A stretch of 64,000 bases of DNA from Porodaedalea pini (Eukaryota > Basidiomycota > Agaricomycetes > Hymenochaetales > Hymenochaetaceae): the NCBI GenBank assembly GCA_002794775.1, contig NBAY01000072.1:1-64000 (forward strand), written 5' to 3'. Shown here piece by piece: positions 24,838-35,642 of this stretch. Within the stretch, counting starts at the first letter, position 1. The number at the start of each line of letters is the position of its first letter. The translations under genes were made by a program, and so were the position numbers. Under the pieces are notes generated by a model. The model did no database searches, was not told where the DNA came from, and saw only the letters and a list, made by a program, of their open reading frames with translations.

Positions 24838-24843
24838 ACGATC

Positions 24844-27800
24844 ATGGAACGTATCAACAGATTCCTAGGAAAAGATCAGGTCGCGCATACAGTCAACTTA
24901 GTCGAAGTTGCCGACTCTGAAACTACATTCCCTGAACCCGTTCTCATGGCCTCAGCGATGATTGAAGAGATCCCAGAAGATGAATACGAGGTAGAGAGAC
25001 TCGAGGTATTGCTAGGAGAAGCAAGGAGGAGGACCAGTGCGGCACAAAAAGCTAAGTTCGACGGAGTACAAGTCCCCCCTAAACTGACTGCGCCCCCTAG
25101 AACAGAACCCAAGACAACTCCAGTCCCCGCAGTGAAGCCAGAGGCCTCGACCCACCCAGCAAAGCTGCAGCCCACTGACGCACCCAAGACGTCATCTACA
25201 CAGCCGCAGTACTGCTACGTGTCCCCAGTCAAAGACGCTGTGGTTGCGCAGACAGTCCTCACTCACTCTCTCAACTCGAACATCACCATCTCGCAACGAG
25301 AACTGTTAGCTCTGGCCCCCGACGTACGAAAACAGATGAAAGACCTTACCATGACAAAGCATTTGACAGTAGGAGATGTCCATCTGGTCGGGGCAGGCAG
25401 AACGAGTGCAACGAGCGCAATGCATGGAATGCCCGGAATGCCTGGAATGCCTGGAACCGGCCACCCTGGCTCGTCCTGGTCCACCGACGGCCTCGTCGCA
25501 CACAGCGCATGCCCGGATCACGACGTAGGACCAGCTGCCGAAGAATGTCTGCCGCTACGGACAGTTAAGGCAATTTTTGCGGACGCATTGGAAGTCGAAT
25601 GTATTCTCAACCAAGGTGCCATTGTTTGCCTCATTCACAAAGACGTATGGGAGAAATTAGGTATCCATCTACACGCTGACCAGTCAATGACTCTCGAGTC
25701 TGCCAATACAGGTTGTTCCTCTACGTTGGGGATGATCCAGAATGTCAAAGTATCCGTTGCTGGCGTCGATGTTTCGCTCCAAGCACAGGTAGTTCGAAAC
25801 GCTCCCTTTGAGGCCCTACTTGGTCGACCATTCTTCGCCATCACTGAGTGTGAAACGAAGGACTTCCTCTCAGGAGACCAGCATATCATGCTCACCGATC
25901 CATCTGAATGCTGGCGAAAATGCAAGGTCACAACTGGAGTCTGTACCATCACTCGCTTCAATAAGCAGTCGGGTTTTCAGTGGTCGAGGAACTGATGTCC
26001 CAGCATCGGAGAGACGATGAACAGCTCACTATATGCACTCCCAAAACTTCACATTCAGTATTTTCAATCTTAGACTCTACGATTCCGGTTTCTATTTATG
26101 AACAACGCCATCACCACCTTTTCTTTTCGCCAGATAACTTATCCCTCGACGTCAACAATGCTCAATACGACTCATGCGTCCTCAAAACCCCAGACGGTGC
26201 TGATCCCACAGTTCTGGCCTACAAGAAAGTCGCCAATAAGGTTCACCCCGTCACTGGAATGCTCCCTGAGGAATTCAGGATTGTGCGATGCAAGCATCCC
26301 AGCCCGCTAGAAGAGATGCCAGTGCTCCCTACCAAACCTTTCGCTTTTACACCAACTGGCAAGTTTACGCAGGAACGAGCTGACACTTTCGATGTCAATC
26401 CCTGCGAATTTCTGTGGCCCGAGGAATGGAAGCTAGTCATCAACTTAATCATGTTACAAGAAGGGGCGCTAGCCTGGGTAGAGACTGATTGAGGAGCGTT
26501 CGACCTGCGTTGGTTCGACCCAGTACGCATTCTGACAGTTCCGCACATTCTGTGGGTCCACAGGAACATTCCCATTCTGCCAGGAATTCGAGAAGCAATG
26601 ATCAAGCTTTTATGCGAGAAGATTGATGCCAGAGTTTACGAGCCCTCGAACTCGTCTTACTGATCACAGATGTTTTCGGTTATGAAGAAGGACGGAGTCT
26701 CGCTTCGCTTCATCCACAATCTGCAAGATCTCAATAGAATTACGATACGTGATGCGGCTGTACCCCCAAACGTCGACACGCTTGCCGAGCAATTTGGTGG
26801 CTGAGCCTGCTACACCGAACTGGATCTCTTTGTCGCCTTTGACCAGCGAACCTTGCATGAAAGCTCCCAGGATCTGACTACCTTCCAGACACCCCTAGGA
26901 ACGTTTCATCTCACCGTACTCCCCATGGGGTACACAAATTCGCTTCAAATTCTTCACAACGACCTCACGTTCATTCTGCAAGACGAGATCCCGGAAGTTA
27001 CGACCCCCTACGCTGACGATGTTATGGCCAGAGGACCAAAGATGCGGTACGAACTCCCCAATGGATCATACGAAACAATCCCTGAGAACCCAGGGATTTG
27101 ACGCTTCATCTGGGAGCATCTCCAGGATGTCAACCGAATCCTTCAACAAGTCAAAGTTGTGGGAGGAACTTTCTCAGCCAAAAAGCTACGTATATGCACC
27201 CCATACGGCGTTATTGTTGGTCACAAGTGCACTTACCAGGGTCGAGAACCAGACGACTCTAAGATTCAGAAGGTCCGCAACTGGCCATTGTGTTGCACAG
27301 TCACTGAGGTCAAGGGATTTCTCAGCACAGCAGGAGTCTTACGAGTCTTTATCAAGGACTTCGCCAAGATGGCTCGCCCACTCATTCGCCTGATGAAGAA
27401 GAACATAATTTTTGACTGGGGAATTGAAGAACAGGACACCATGGACACTCTCAAGGAAGCAGTTACGAAGTGCCTGGCCCTCTGCGCTATCGACTACCAG
27501 TCAGATCTCGAGGTCGTACTCGCTGTCGACTCATCCATCATCGGAGTCGGCTGGACGCTTGGCCAGGAGCATGCTGACGGCTGTCGACGTATCAACAGGT
27601 TTGGGTCCATCAACTGGAACTCGGTCCTAGCTATGTATTCTCAGCCAAAAATCGAGTTATTTGGTCTATTCTGAGCCCTGTGAGCTAACCGTCTCTTTCT
27701 CATTGGAATTCGCAAGCTCATCGTGGAAATGGATGCAGCATACATCAAAGGGATGATCAACAACCCCAATTTACAACCTAACACTACCATCAATAGGTGG

Positions 27801-29462
27801 ATCACTGGCATTCTTTTGTTCTCGTTCATCCTATGACACGTACCAGCTTTGGAGTTCACCGGCACGGATGGATTGTCTCGTAGGCATGCTACACCAACCG
27901 ATCCGCAAGAAGAGGATGACTACGAGGCATGGATTGATGAAGCATATGCATTTATCTTAGGTCCAGCTTATTCCGTCGGTTCCGCCTACGCAACAAACAG
28001 ATCGAACGCAATGAACGGAACGCCCGGAACAGGCAGTCCAGAATTGTTCCTGGCCTCCGACTCGGCGTGTGCCAAGGATCGTCGTCTCGATGATGTAAAA
28101 TGCTTCTTAGAAGACCCACTGCTAATTTTGTCAATCCCAGAGAAGGACATCCCCGCACTAGTCAGGTACACGATGGGATTCTTCGTTCGAGCTGGAAAGC
28201 TGTGGCGGAAAGCATGGAACGAGTGGCACCAGGTAGTCATCGAACCGGAACGTCAATGGACACTCATCAAAGCCGCCCACGATGACCTTGGACATAAGGG
28301 AGTATATTTGGTACAAGCCAGACTCCTTGATCGGTTCTGGTGGCCTTCCCTTGGACACGATGTCAAGCACTACGTTAAGACGTGCCACGAATGCCAGATC
28401 AGGCAGACGAAGCAAGTTCTTATTCCACCAATGGTCCCGTCCATCGCTCCCCTATTCTCGAAGGTCCACATTGACACGAAAGTCATGCCAAAAGCAGGAG
28501 GTTATCGCTACATTGTCCATGCATGATGCTCACTTTCAGGATACCCCGAGTTCCGTCTCCTCCGCTCCGAAACTGGCAAAGCAATCAGCCAGTTCATATT
28601 CGAGGATATACTCTGCCGCTTCAGAGCTTGCCCAGAACTCGTCACCAACAATGGAAAGCCGTTCATTGCTGCACTGGATTGGCTGAAGGGTCACTATCAC
28701 ATCAATCACATCTGTATTTCAGCTTACAACTCACACGCTAACGGGCTAATCGAACAAAAGCATTTTGATGTCCAGGAAGCTCTCATGAAAGCCACAGAAG
28801 GAAATGAGAAGCATTGGCACAAGCACGCTCACTCAGTATTTTGGGCTAAATGAATTACTATCCTATGAGCTACAGGACTGTCGCCATACTTCATGGTCCA
28901 TGGAGTAGAACCGCTGCTCCCCTTCAATATCTCTGAAGCTACGTATCTCGTACCCCCAATTGAGTCCCCGCTCTCTACTACTGAGCTCGTCTCCATCCGA
29001 GCTCGCCAGCTTCAAAAATGCCCCGAGGATTTAGAAGCTATTGCCAAGAAGGTCAGTGATGCCAGGCATGCGTATGCAAGACAGTTCGAGGAGGCAAACC
29101 AACGTCTTATTAAAGACTACGACTTCCAACCAGGACAACTCGTTCTTCTTAGGAACTCACAAATGAAAATGGAACTCAATTGAAAGATGAAACCTCGGTA
29201 CCTTGGCCCTTATGTGGTCATTCAAAAAACGGAGGGAGGATCGTATATCGTGGCAGAACTCAATGGGGCAGTTTCCTGCCTTAGAATCGCTGCATTTTGA
29301 CTTATTCCCTACTTCCCCCATTCTAATCTTTCAGTTCCAGTTACCAAACTCATAGAAGACTCCAAGGAAGAGCTCGAAATGATGAACAATGCCCAAGAGC
29401 AAGACGAGGACCAGAATGATGTCTCAGACATTGATTCTGAGTCTGTTGACTCTGATGCCTAG
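24844..29462 (+). pseudogene. B1 protease, RT, RNase H and integrase
   Basis: 24844-25995 is the protease frame (NQGA replaces the catalytic DQGA seen in B2, so the Asp is lost). RT follows in the -1 frame from about 25971: PILPGIREAM, the LPMGYTNSLQIL motif and YADDVMARG at the active site (about 27010-27036). RNase H-like sequence runs to 27670, and integrase is at 28200-28800 (zinc finger CHECQ near 28390). The C-terminal region ends in an acidic tail at 29462. At least eight TGA stops interrupt it. Several correspond to CGA or CAA in B2, for example at about 26661 and 27100. No chromodomain is seen. Confidence 0.9.
25971..25977 (+). other. -1 frameshift heptamer GGGTTTT between protease and RT (B1)
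   Basis: The 0 frame is TCG GGT TTT CAG TGG TCG AGG AAC TGA. The -1 frame is GGG TTT TCA GTG GTC GAG, which is the open RT frame. The heptamer and the following GTCGAGGAACTGATG are shared with B', although the surrounding sequence has diverged. In B2 the first base has become A. Confidence 0.65.
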
Positions 29463-29825
29463 GCTTCACCTCTGATCTGCTCTGAGGACTCCATGTATGC
29501 ACCTTTCTTCTTTAATTCTCCATCATCTCTTCTCATCATCCTATCCTATTAATCTGCTTGGGCATGCATTCAACTGCAAGCTGTTTTTGAGCATTCCGGC
29601 CGTTCCGCCAGTTCCATCCCAATTTATCTCTTCACTTCATTTCGACTCCCCTGGCATTTCCTTGCCCCATTTCTTTTCCTTAACAACAACCCTAACACAA
29701 AACTCGCAAAACATTTAATTCAAAAACAAAATTATAGAAGTACAATTTTTTTTTTTTTTCTGTTTTCTTTTTTTTCGACTAAATAGAGGGTTCCATGCAT
29801 TGCGTGCGTTCCGCACGTCCTGACT
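29463..29825 (+). other. B1 spacer between pol and antisense gene
   Basis: Non-coding, 363 bp. It contains a long T tract at about 29744-29776, which on the minus strand is an A-rich stretch just past the antisense stop. Several CATTCC/CGTTCC motifs (about 29593, 29603, 29808) match the motif seen in the LTR. Confidence 0.5.
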
Positions 29826-31668
29826 CTACCTCGCCTTTCCCTTCCCCTTTCCTTTCCCCGAGCCTTCTTCCCGATCCTGTCTCGACCCCCAAGCCCACTG
29901 CATTGACGCGACGTTAGACTGCATGGCGGCTGCTCTATCTCGCAGCAATGCCACCTGCCGCTCCAGCTCTGAAGCGGTGCGCTCCAGCACTCAAGCGTCC
30001 CGACCTAGGACAGACAACTCCCAATCCAACTCCGCCTCTGATGAATGAATGGACAGCTCCTCAACCCCGTCATCAAATGAGCTGACCCTGACACTAGAAC
30101 GAGCCAGACAACTAGGCCCAGCTGTCACTGGACCTGTTGGTGGTCTTGTCGATGCTCTCGCAGGAGCCCTCGTCAACGCTCCAGGAGGCAGCCTCACTGG
30201 AGTACTTGGTGCCGCGCTCGTAGCAGGTCTTGCAGATGACCTAGCAGCAGACCGCGACCGAGGAGGGGGAGCCTGTGCAACCCGCTCATGCATGACACGG
30301 TTCATCGCCCAGCCATGTGTCGACAGCTCGCACCTGATCCAGAGCCTCCGACAACTCGTGCACACCTTCCCAGGAGTCCCAGTACACTCTATGCCTCACA
30401 TCAGGCACTGATCACAACCAGCAGAATGGATGTTGCTGCTGCTGTTGTCCTTGTCTTCCTCGGCCTCCTCGTCGTCGCTTCCCTCGCCATCGCTTCCTTT
30501 GTCGTCACTTCCTTCGGCATCATCGTCAACATCCTCATCTTTGTCCTCATCATCTTCACCATCATCGACCTGACCCTTGTTGCTGCTGCTGTTGCTGTAG
30601 TCGCCCGAAGCAGCACTCATGGATCGACCCCGCAAGCCAAGAACAGTTGAGTCCGAGCCGTTTCCCCTGTAATCTGATTCCCCACGACAACCAGGTGGAG
30701 GACTAGCAGGACTCTCGTCGATGACCATCCAAGTCGACTCTTCGCTTGGTGCCCGAGGAGGAATAACTGGACAACGATGGGCGCAGGCAGCAGCATGAGT
30801 CGCCAACTCCTTTTTCGCCCACACCCGCATCGAAGAAGTATGAGACACATCACTCTGATTGTCCTCGATTAGTAGATCAGTTTTGTCAGGACCAGATCTC
30901 ATCTGTCGCGCTTGTTGCGGTCCTTTTGTCCATTCCGCTTGTTGCGCCGGTTCCACCAGTTCCACCTGTTGCACGTCTCTTGTCCAAGCGGAACCAGCCA
31001 GATCGCTTCTGCCAGGAGACCCAAGATCAGGCGCTGTTGGTTGGGCAGACATGCCGTGCCGCATCATCGACACGGGGAGAGACTGCTGTCCAAACCAAAT
31101 CAGCTCATCAAGCCGCTCAGTCTCACTAGCCTGATGAACTTGTTCATGCTGATCAAACACAGCCAACTCCTGGTCCAACTCCATACTCCCAGGTTCATTT
31201 CACGCTGTCGCCACCATTTCTGCAGCTATCGCTGCATCAGCCAGGGCTTGCATGGTCTCGTTATCCCACATCCCATAGTGATCCCTCACCGCATTCAGGT
31301 AGTCGTGCATCTGCTGCCAGTGACTCTCTGGCAGACAAGTCCACATGTCGAGATGGTGAACCTCGGTCATACGGCGACAAAGCTCAGACCGCATGTACTA
31401 AACGAGAGCGTCAGGGATAGAGTCGCTCATGGTGAATGTTAATACTCACGTCAAAGTCAGCCAAGCCGACTATCCAGGCACGTACTACCTCTGGCGTCAA
31501 TGACCACAATGGGAACTCCGACCACCACTCGAGGATGCCTTGCTCCCATTCCCGAACCTCTCGCTCGAGCTGCACCATCACCTGGGAGCGCTCTGCCGAA
31601 ATGCCAAGCTGGTAAGACAACATCTTGATGTCGTGATGGATGACGGTAAGAGAGAGGGTGCAGACCAC
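29826..31668 (-). pseudogene. Antisense gene with intron in the B1 3' spacer (unknown protein)
   Basis: Reading leftward on the minus strand, exon 1 (31668-31450) encodes a helical, Trp-rich segment (REVREWEQGILEWWSEFPL). A 52-nt intron (31449-31398) begins GTGAGT and ends GTTTAG, with a CTGAC branch-like site. Exon 2 (31397-29826) stays in one frame for over 500 codons, interrupted only by three TGA codons that could each be a decayed CGA. It holds a Gln-rich part, a long Asp/Glu-rich tract (about 30430-30560), a basic Arg/Pro/Ala part (about 30120-30300), a short coiled-coil-like stretch (ELERQVALLRD) and a Lys/Gly tail, ending TAG 29828-29826. The start is uncertain. No domain is recognised. 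It faces the 3' LTR, which could supply an antisense promoter. Confidence 0.65.
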
Positions 31669-31764
31669 ACGAGGCCAACGAACGACACCTTATCCCACGA
31701 GCACGAGAGGATTCAGAAGGACAGAGTGACTAGGGACAGTCACTGTTTAAAACGCCCAAGGAGA

Positions 31765-33795
31765 TGTAACACCAACCGGTTCATTGGGCACAGAACGAGC
31801 GGAACGCTGTAGATCCTGACTTAGGGGTGTCTGGGATCAACGGTCCTTTTGGGGACGTGATCGCGTTGCTCTGGGAGGTTAGGGGTAGACTGCGGTGAGA
31901 TCACTCGACGTACCGGTACGCGTCGGTACGCTTCGGTACGCGCCAGTACGTGTCGATATCGAGAACAAGGGTCGGGAACTCCTGTCGCGTCTGTGGTTTG
32001 ACCGGTACGGAGTCGGTACGCACGGGTTATCAACACCGGTACGATGTGATCACGACGAGTGGCGAGATTCGAGTTACGAAGTATGAGACGAGAGACGGTT
32101 TCGAAGGACGAGCTGCTAAGATGAAGACGGAACGACTACAAGATTACGAGAACAAAGACGGATCGCACTCAAGTTGCCCTATCTGAGGGAGACTCTGCGG
32201 TAGAACTGACTTGTCCTCTACCTACGACATGGGGTGCCTATTTATACTAAGTCCAAAGATCTATCTACAGTTAATAATTTCCATACAGGCATAATGTGCA
32301 TATCAGTCGAAACATAGAGGAGTCGAAAGGAAAAGTCATAGGTCATAGAGGCGCACATAGAGTGCATAGAAATCAGAAGAACATAGGAAAAACATAAATC
32401 ATAATGAGGAAAACGTCCGCTTTGCGTCCGATCACACCGGTGCTCCACTGGAACTCAGATCATCCAATCGGTACGTGGCTCCCGTCGTCGGACAGCAGTC
32501 CGGTACGTGTCTTGGCTGTATGCTCCATGTGACCGCGTCCCTAATCATCGAGATAAGATCTCCAGTACGTTCCGGTATGCTTTCGGAGGTGTCGGAATGT
32601 GCTGATGACACGATCGCGAGGTTCTGATTCGAGACCGGACCAATCGGGTTGAGTCCGGTACTGATCGGTACGCGTCGGAACCAGTTCTTGAATGCTTCTG
32701 GAGTGATCGGCGGTGATGGGGCGATCGACACGGCTCTACAATGCACGCGATGTATGTCACAAAGTCGAAGAGCCTCGACTCAGCAATCGAATGAAGCGGT
32801 ACACCCAGATCAGCAGAGATTACATGAACACGGAATGCACGCAATGACTGGATCGCACGCATCAGCTACTCGGACCAACCCCGGTGCACTTATCTGTGCA
32901 CATGTCCTCTCGACCCTGCCAAAGGTTCGTTCATTTGCCTTTGTCTAACGAACATGCGTCAGCCCGGCATTGGTCGTTCTGGCTCCGTACAAAGGATCCC
33001 AAAGCTCACCGACACTACGCCAAGTCAACATGCGCTGTCCCCGCCTTTCAGTAGTTTGGATCGTGGAGCCACTCAAAGGAACACTCAGGAGGCTCAGTGG
33101 TAGGACAATAGAGGACTTGTCTTATTTTATTTTGCCTTTCATGTTTACGCAGGACACTTGTTTAGTATTTATAGAGCACTGTATGTTGTAGATAGAACAG
33201 CAATTCCACCCCGAGTTTTGACGCCTAACTTTGTGTGATATCTCTCAGGATGGTCTCTAGGTACTCCTCAGAGCCTTAGTGACTCGAATCGCTCACCTCG
33301 ACTTCGTTTTATTCACATTGCGCTTGTTGCGCTTGTTCCATCCATTCCGTCTTCGCCTTGTTCCGCTTCGTTCTCGTTATCTCGACTTCGCTCCCTCTCG
33401 TCTCTTATCTTCTGATTTAGGGCCCGTATCTTGCCCTGCTCTCTGGTACTCCAGACGACATCTGTTGAGCACAGGGACTAGCTGTCCATCCCGAGGACAA
33501 TCCCACTCCGAGAAATCGCACTAGTATTAGCATGTCTCCGTGTCTTCTGACACAGCCACCGATGATCCCCCACACATCTCGAGCGCTCCACCGGTGCTAT
33601 GCTTTGAACACTTCCCTACTAATACGCTTCGCCGATTCTGTTGCCCCTGACACACCGGAACGCACGCAACCCAAACCCTGTGATCCAGAACCCACGAAAC
33701 TTGACCGGAACGAGGGTATTGACCCACTAGACACGTCTCCCTCAAACTCATTCATCTGATTCCCATTCACTAACAACCGGAACTCAGTATTTTCA
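31765..33795 (+). repeat. B1 3' LTR, split by a solo B'-type LTR
   Basis: It starts TGTAACACCAACC and ends AGTATTTTCA. Without the 31808-32740 insertion and its 4-bp duplication it is 1094 bp, matching the 5' LTR length. Differences from the 5' LTR are numerous, mostly transitions, and cluster into a subfamily-like block (about 33410-33480). Confidence 0.9.
31808..32740. mobile_element. Solo B'-type LTR (933 bp) in B1 3' LTR
   Basis: It starts TGTAGATCCTG and ends GGCTCTACA. Flanks are ACGC (31804-31807) and ATGC (32741-32744), a 4-bp duplication with one transition. Its sequence and exact length equal the B' 5' LTR (57001-57933). It carries about a dozen GGTACG-like motifs that are CpG-intact here but largely decayed in the 57001 copy. 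Confidence 0.88.
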
Positions 33796-33799
33796 GCGC

Positions 33800-34532
33800 G
33801 GCGATAGATATCGAACTGCTGGAAGAATTGGTCGGCTGTGATATCCCAGATGTGTTTCCAGCTATCCAATTTTTGCATGGCGTTCATGCATTTGTTTGGG
33901 TCCCCGAACACTTTCTCCAGTTGTTTGTTGAACTTCTGGTGACTGACGAGTGAGAAGATTAGGTAGCCATCCATCTTGATGCTCTCCAAGAAGTTTTGTG
34001 CCCAGAGTGCAGCTGAGCCTTCTGTCATGAATGATAACACAAAAAGGAAGTAGTCCTTATCATTCATGAAGTCCCCTGTGTTTGCTTCGACATAGAGGGT
34101 GATGGTGCACTCAAACTTTTTGTAGTCTCGCCCATTGAACGCCTCGGGTTTGGCGATGTGTCTTCCTCCATTACTGTTTGTTGTTGGTGGAGGAAGGGTG
34201 GATGTGGCTGTGGCTGCCGGTGTAGGAGTTGCTAGTAGTCCCAGACCATGTAGCGTGTTGATGATCTCTTGCATCATGTCATTCAAGATTGTTGATGCAC
34301 CTGCAGCTGGTGCAGTGGGAGTTTGGGGTTCCAACATGATGGGTGATGGCGCTGGTGATGGGTGGGGTGGTTGGTGGGCTCCTAGCTCGTCGTCTAGGTG
34401 TATTAGATCATCGTCAGTCAGCAGTGGTAGTTGTGCTAGGACAGCATCGGCAGTATCTTTGGGTGGTGTTTTCTAACGCTGTGCTGCTGATTCAGATGGT
34501 TGGGCATACGGGTGTGGAGCCAGCTCAAATCA
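33800..34532 (-). pseudogene. C' gag, first part
   Basis: The ATG at 34337-34335 opens a Gag frame matching C gag: NDMMQEIINTLHGLGLL, KPEAFNGRDYKKFE, YFLFVLSFMTEGSAALWAQNF. It breaks at 33796, where B1 inserted, and the next residues (ENTEF..) are read from the B1 LTR. Upstream of the ATG the same frame stays readable for 65 codons to a TGA at 34532-34530. C has a TGA at exactly the same codon (50901-50903). Gag may therefore have begun farther upstream. Confidence 0.88.
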
Positions 34533-34559
34533 GAAACAACACTGCCAGCCAACAGGTGG

Positions 34560-35182
34560 TGCAGATGCCTGCAGATCTGATTGATTGCTGTAACAAAACT
34601 CTGGATGTGGTGGTCGACTTTCACTTGCTGATCAAACCTGGATCTTCCTCTGTGAAGACTCCAACGGCTGCCAAGGGACCTCTCTGAAGATCACCCCCAA
34701 GGCCTGATAGCTACTCTCGAGTGGGTCGGACTCAATGTTACCCCCTCTCAAATGAGCACTGGTTGATCGAATAGAAAGAAGATGGCGGGTTATAAAACAA
34801 GTGAGTTTAGTAATGAAAGTGGATGGTTAACGATGTATCAGCCTGATTGATGCATGTGAGATTGATCTGAGAACAGGTGTGGGTTCAAGCAATTGTAGTC
34901 GGGGTCACAGTCCAAGTCACCGGACGCGTCGGATAAGAATATTGGTTTATAATTCGGAGTTGCGGACAGGTAGTGGTCGGTTTTGAGGTACTTGAACGAT
35001 GTAAGGGTTGAGTGTGATGATGATGGATAAGAGGAATAGGTTAAGTGTGAAGGTGATAGTAGGTGTGCAGGTAAGATGGTAGAATGTGGCACAATAAAGA
35101 GATTGGTGTTGGTAAGAAATGCAAATGTTCAGAGCCAGCTTGGTAGTGGTGACTGAGAAGTGCACAAGGCAGTAAGGAGTTT
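34560..35182 (-). other. C' 5' leader
   Basis: About 620 bp between primer site and gag, collinear with the C leader (50254-50900). No independent gene is supported. Confidence 0.6.
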
Positions 35183-35642
35183 AGTTTTGACCTTGTGTCA
35201 GTGACGGACTACGGGTACACAAGAGGTAACCGGGTCATGCAGAACTCAGTCAGGGGAGAGGAGGAGAGAGAGAGAGAGCAGTGAGCCAGGGGAGCTGACA
35301 CAGCACAAGGAGGAGAGACAGCTCCTGGACGTAGCCAGGTAGAATTGACCAGGTCAAAACTAAAGGGTAAGTACAGGAGAACTACCTACTTATATACCCT
35401 TCAGAGGCTGTGCACGGACCAGGGAATTAACTACTACATAAGGATAGATAATAGAATGTCATGGAACTTCATAGAACAATGATATCATAGGATCAGTCAG
35501 CGAGCAAGGATAGTATGAGAAAGGGCATAATGAATAAGGAGTAAACAGGAATAAGCATGATTGGTGATGAGTGGATAAGATAAGATAAGGGAAACTGGTA
35601 AGAGAAGAGAATAATAAAAATAATTAAAAAGCATCCATGACA
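35183..35642 (-). repeat. C' 5' LTR (35196-35642) and self-complementary primer site (35183-35193)
   Basis: The LTR is 447 bp, TGTCAT to CTGACA on the minus strand. Two bases inside lies AGGTCAAAACT (minus strand), the exact complement of AGTTTTGACCT at 35361-35351 in the same LTR, about 35 bp downstream of a TATATAAG box. In C both partners instead carry CG (AGGTCGAAACT with AGTTTCGACCT). Confidence 0.8.

Larger units (their letters stand above)
22192..33795 (+). mobile_element. B1: Ty3/Gypsy retrotransposon with antisense gene
   Basis: It is inserted in C' gag with 4-bp duplications GCGC (22188-22191, 33796-33799). It contains 5' LTR 22192-23287, primer site 23290-23306, gag, protease-RT-integrase to 29462, a 2.3-kb 3' spacer with an intron-containing antisense gene, and 3' LTR 31765-33795, which is itself split by a solo B'-type LTR. 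Both LTRs start TGTAACACCAAC and end AGTATTTTCA. The length of 11.6 kb includes the 937-bp nested insertion. Gag and pol contain many TGA stops. Confidence 0.9.
17075..35642 (-). mobile_element. C': chromovirus-type Ty3/Gypsy element, split by B1
   Basis: Minus-strand relative of C. 5' LTR 35196-35642, primer site 35183-35193, leader and gag 34560-33800, [B1 with GCGC duplications at 22188-22191 and 33796-33799], rest of gag to 21638, pol to 17498, purine tract, 3' LTR 17075-17485. It is inserted in A1 between PLP and LIDKL of the RT region, with a short poly-C target duplication. The two LTRs differ by a 36-bp deletion in the left copy plus substitutions. Stops and frameshifts show it is dead. 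Confidence 0.9.

Noticed and set aside
25263..25521. Collagen-like Gly-Ile-Pro frame on the minus strand
   Set aside because: Shadow of the GGAATGCC tandem repeat in the B1 protease linker.
25924..25980. A short intron joining B protease and RT (TTTTCAG as acceptor)
   Set aside because: The acceptor-like TTTTCAG of B1 reads TTTTCAC in B', while the -1 heptamer and the open overlap are kept in both.
30049..30650. Plus-strand frames of about 120 codons (30049-30411, 30288-30650)
   Set aside because: Complement of the Ala/Arg/Pro-rich and acidic parts of the antisense gene. The hydrophobic plus-strand run reflects antisense Asp/Glu codons and is not a real membrane segment.
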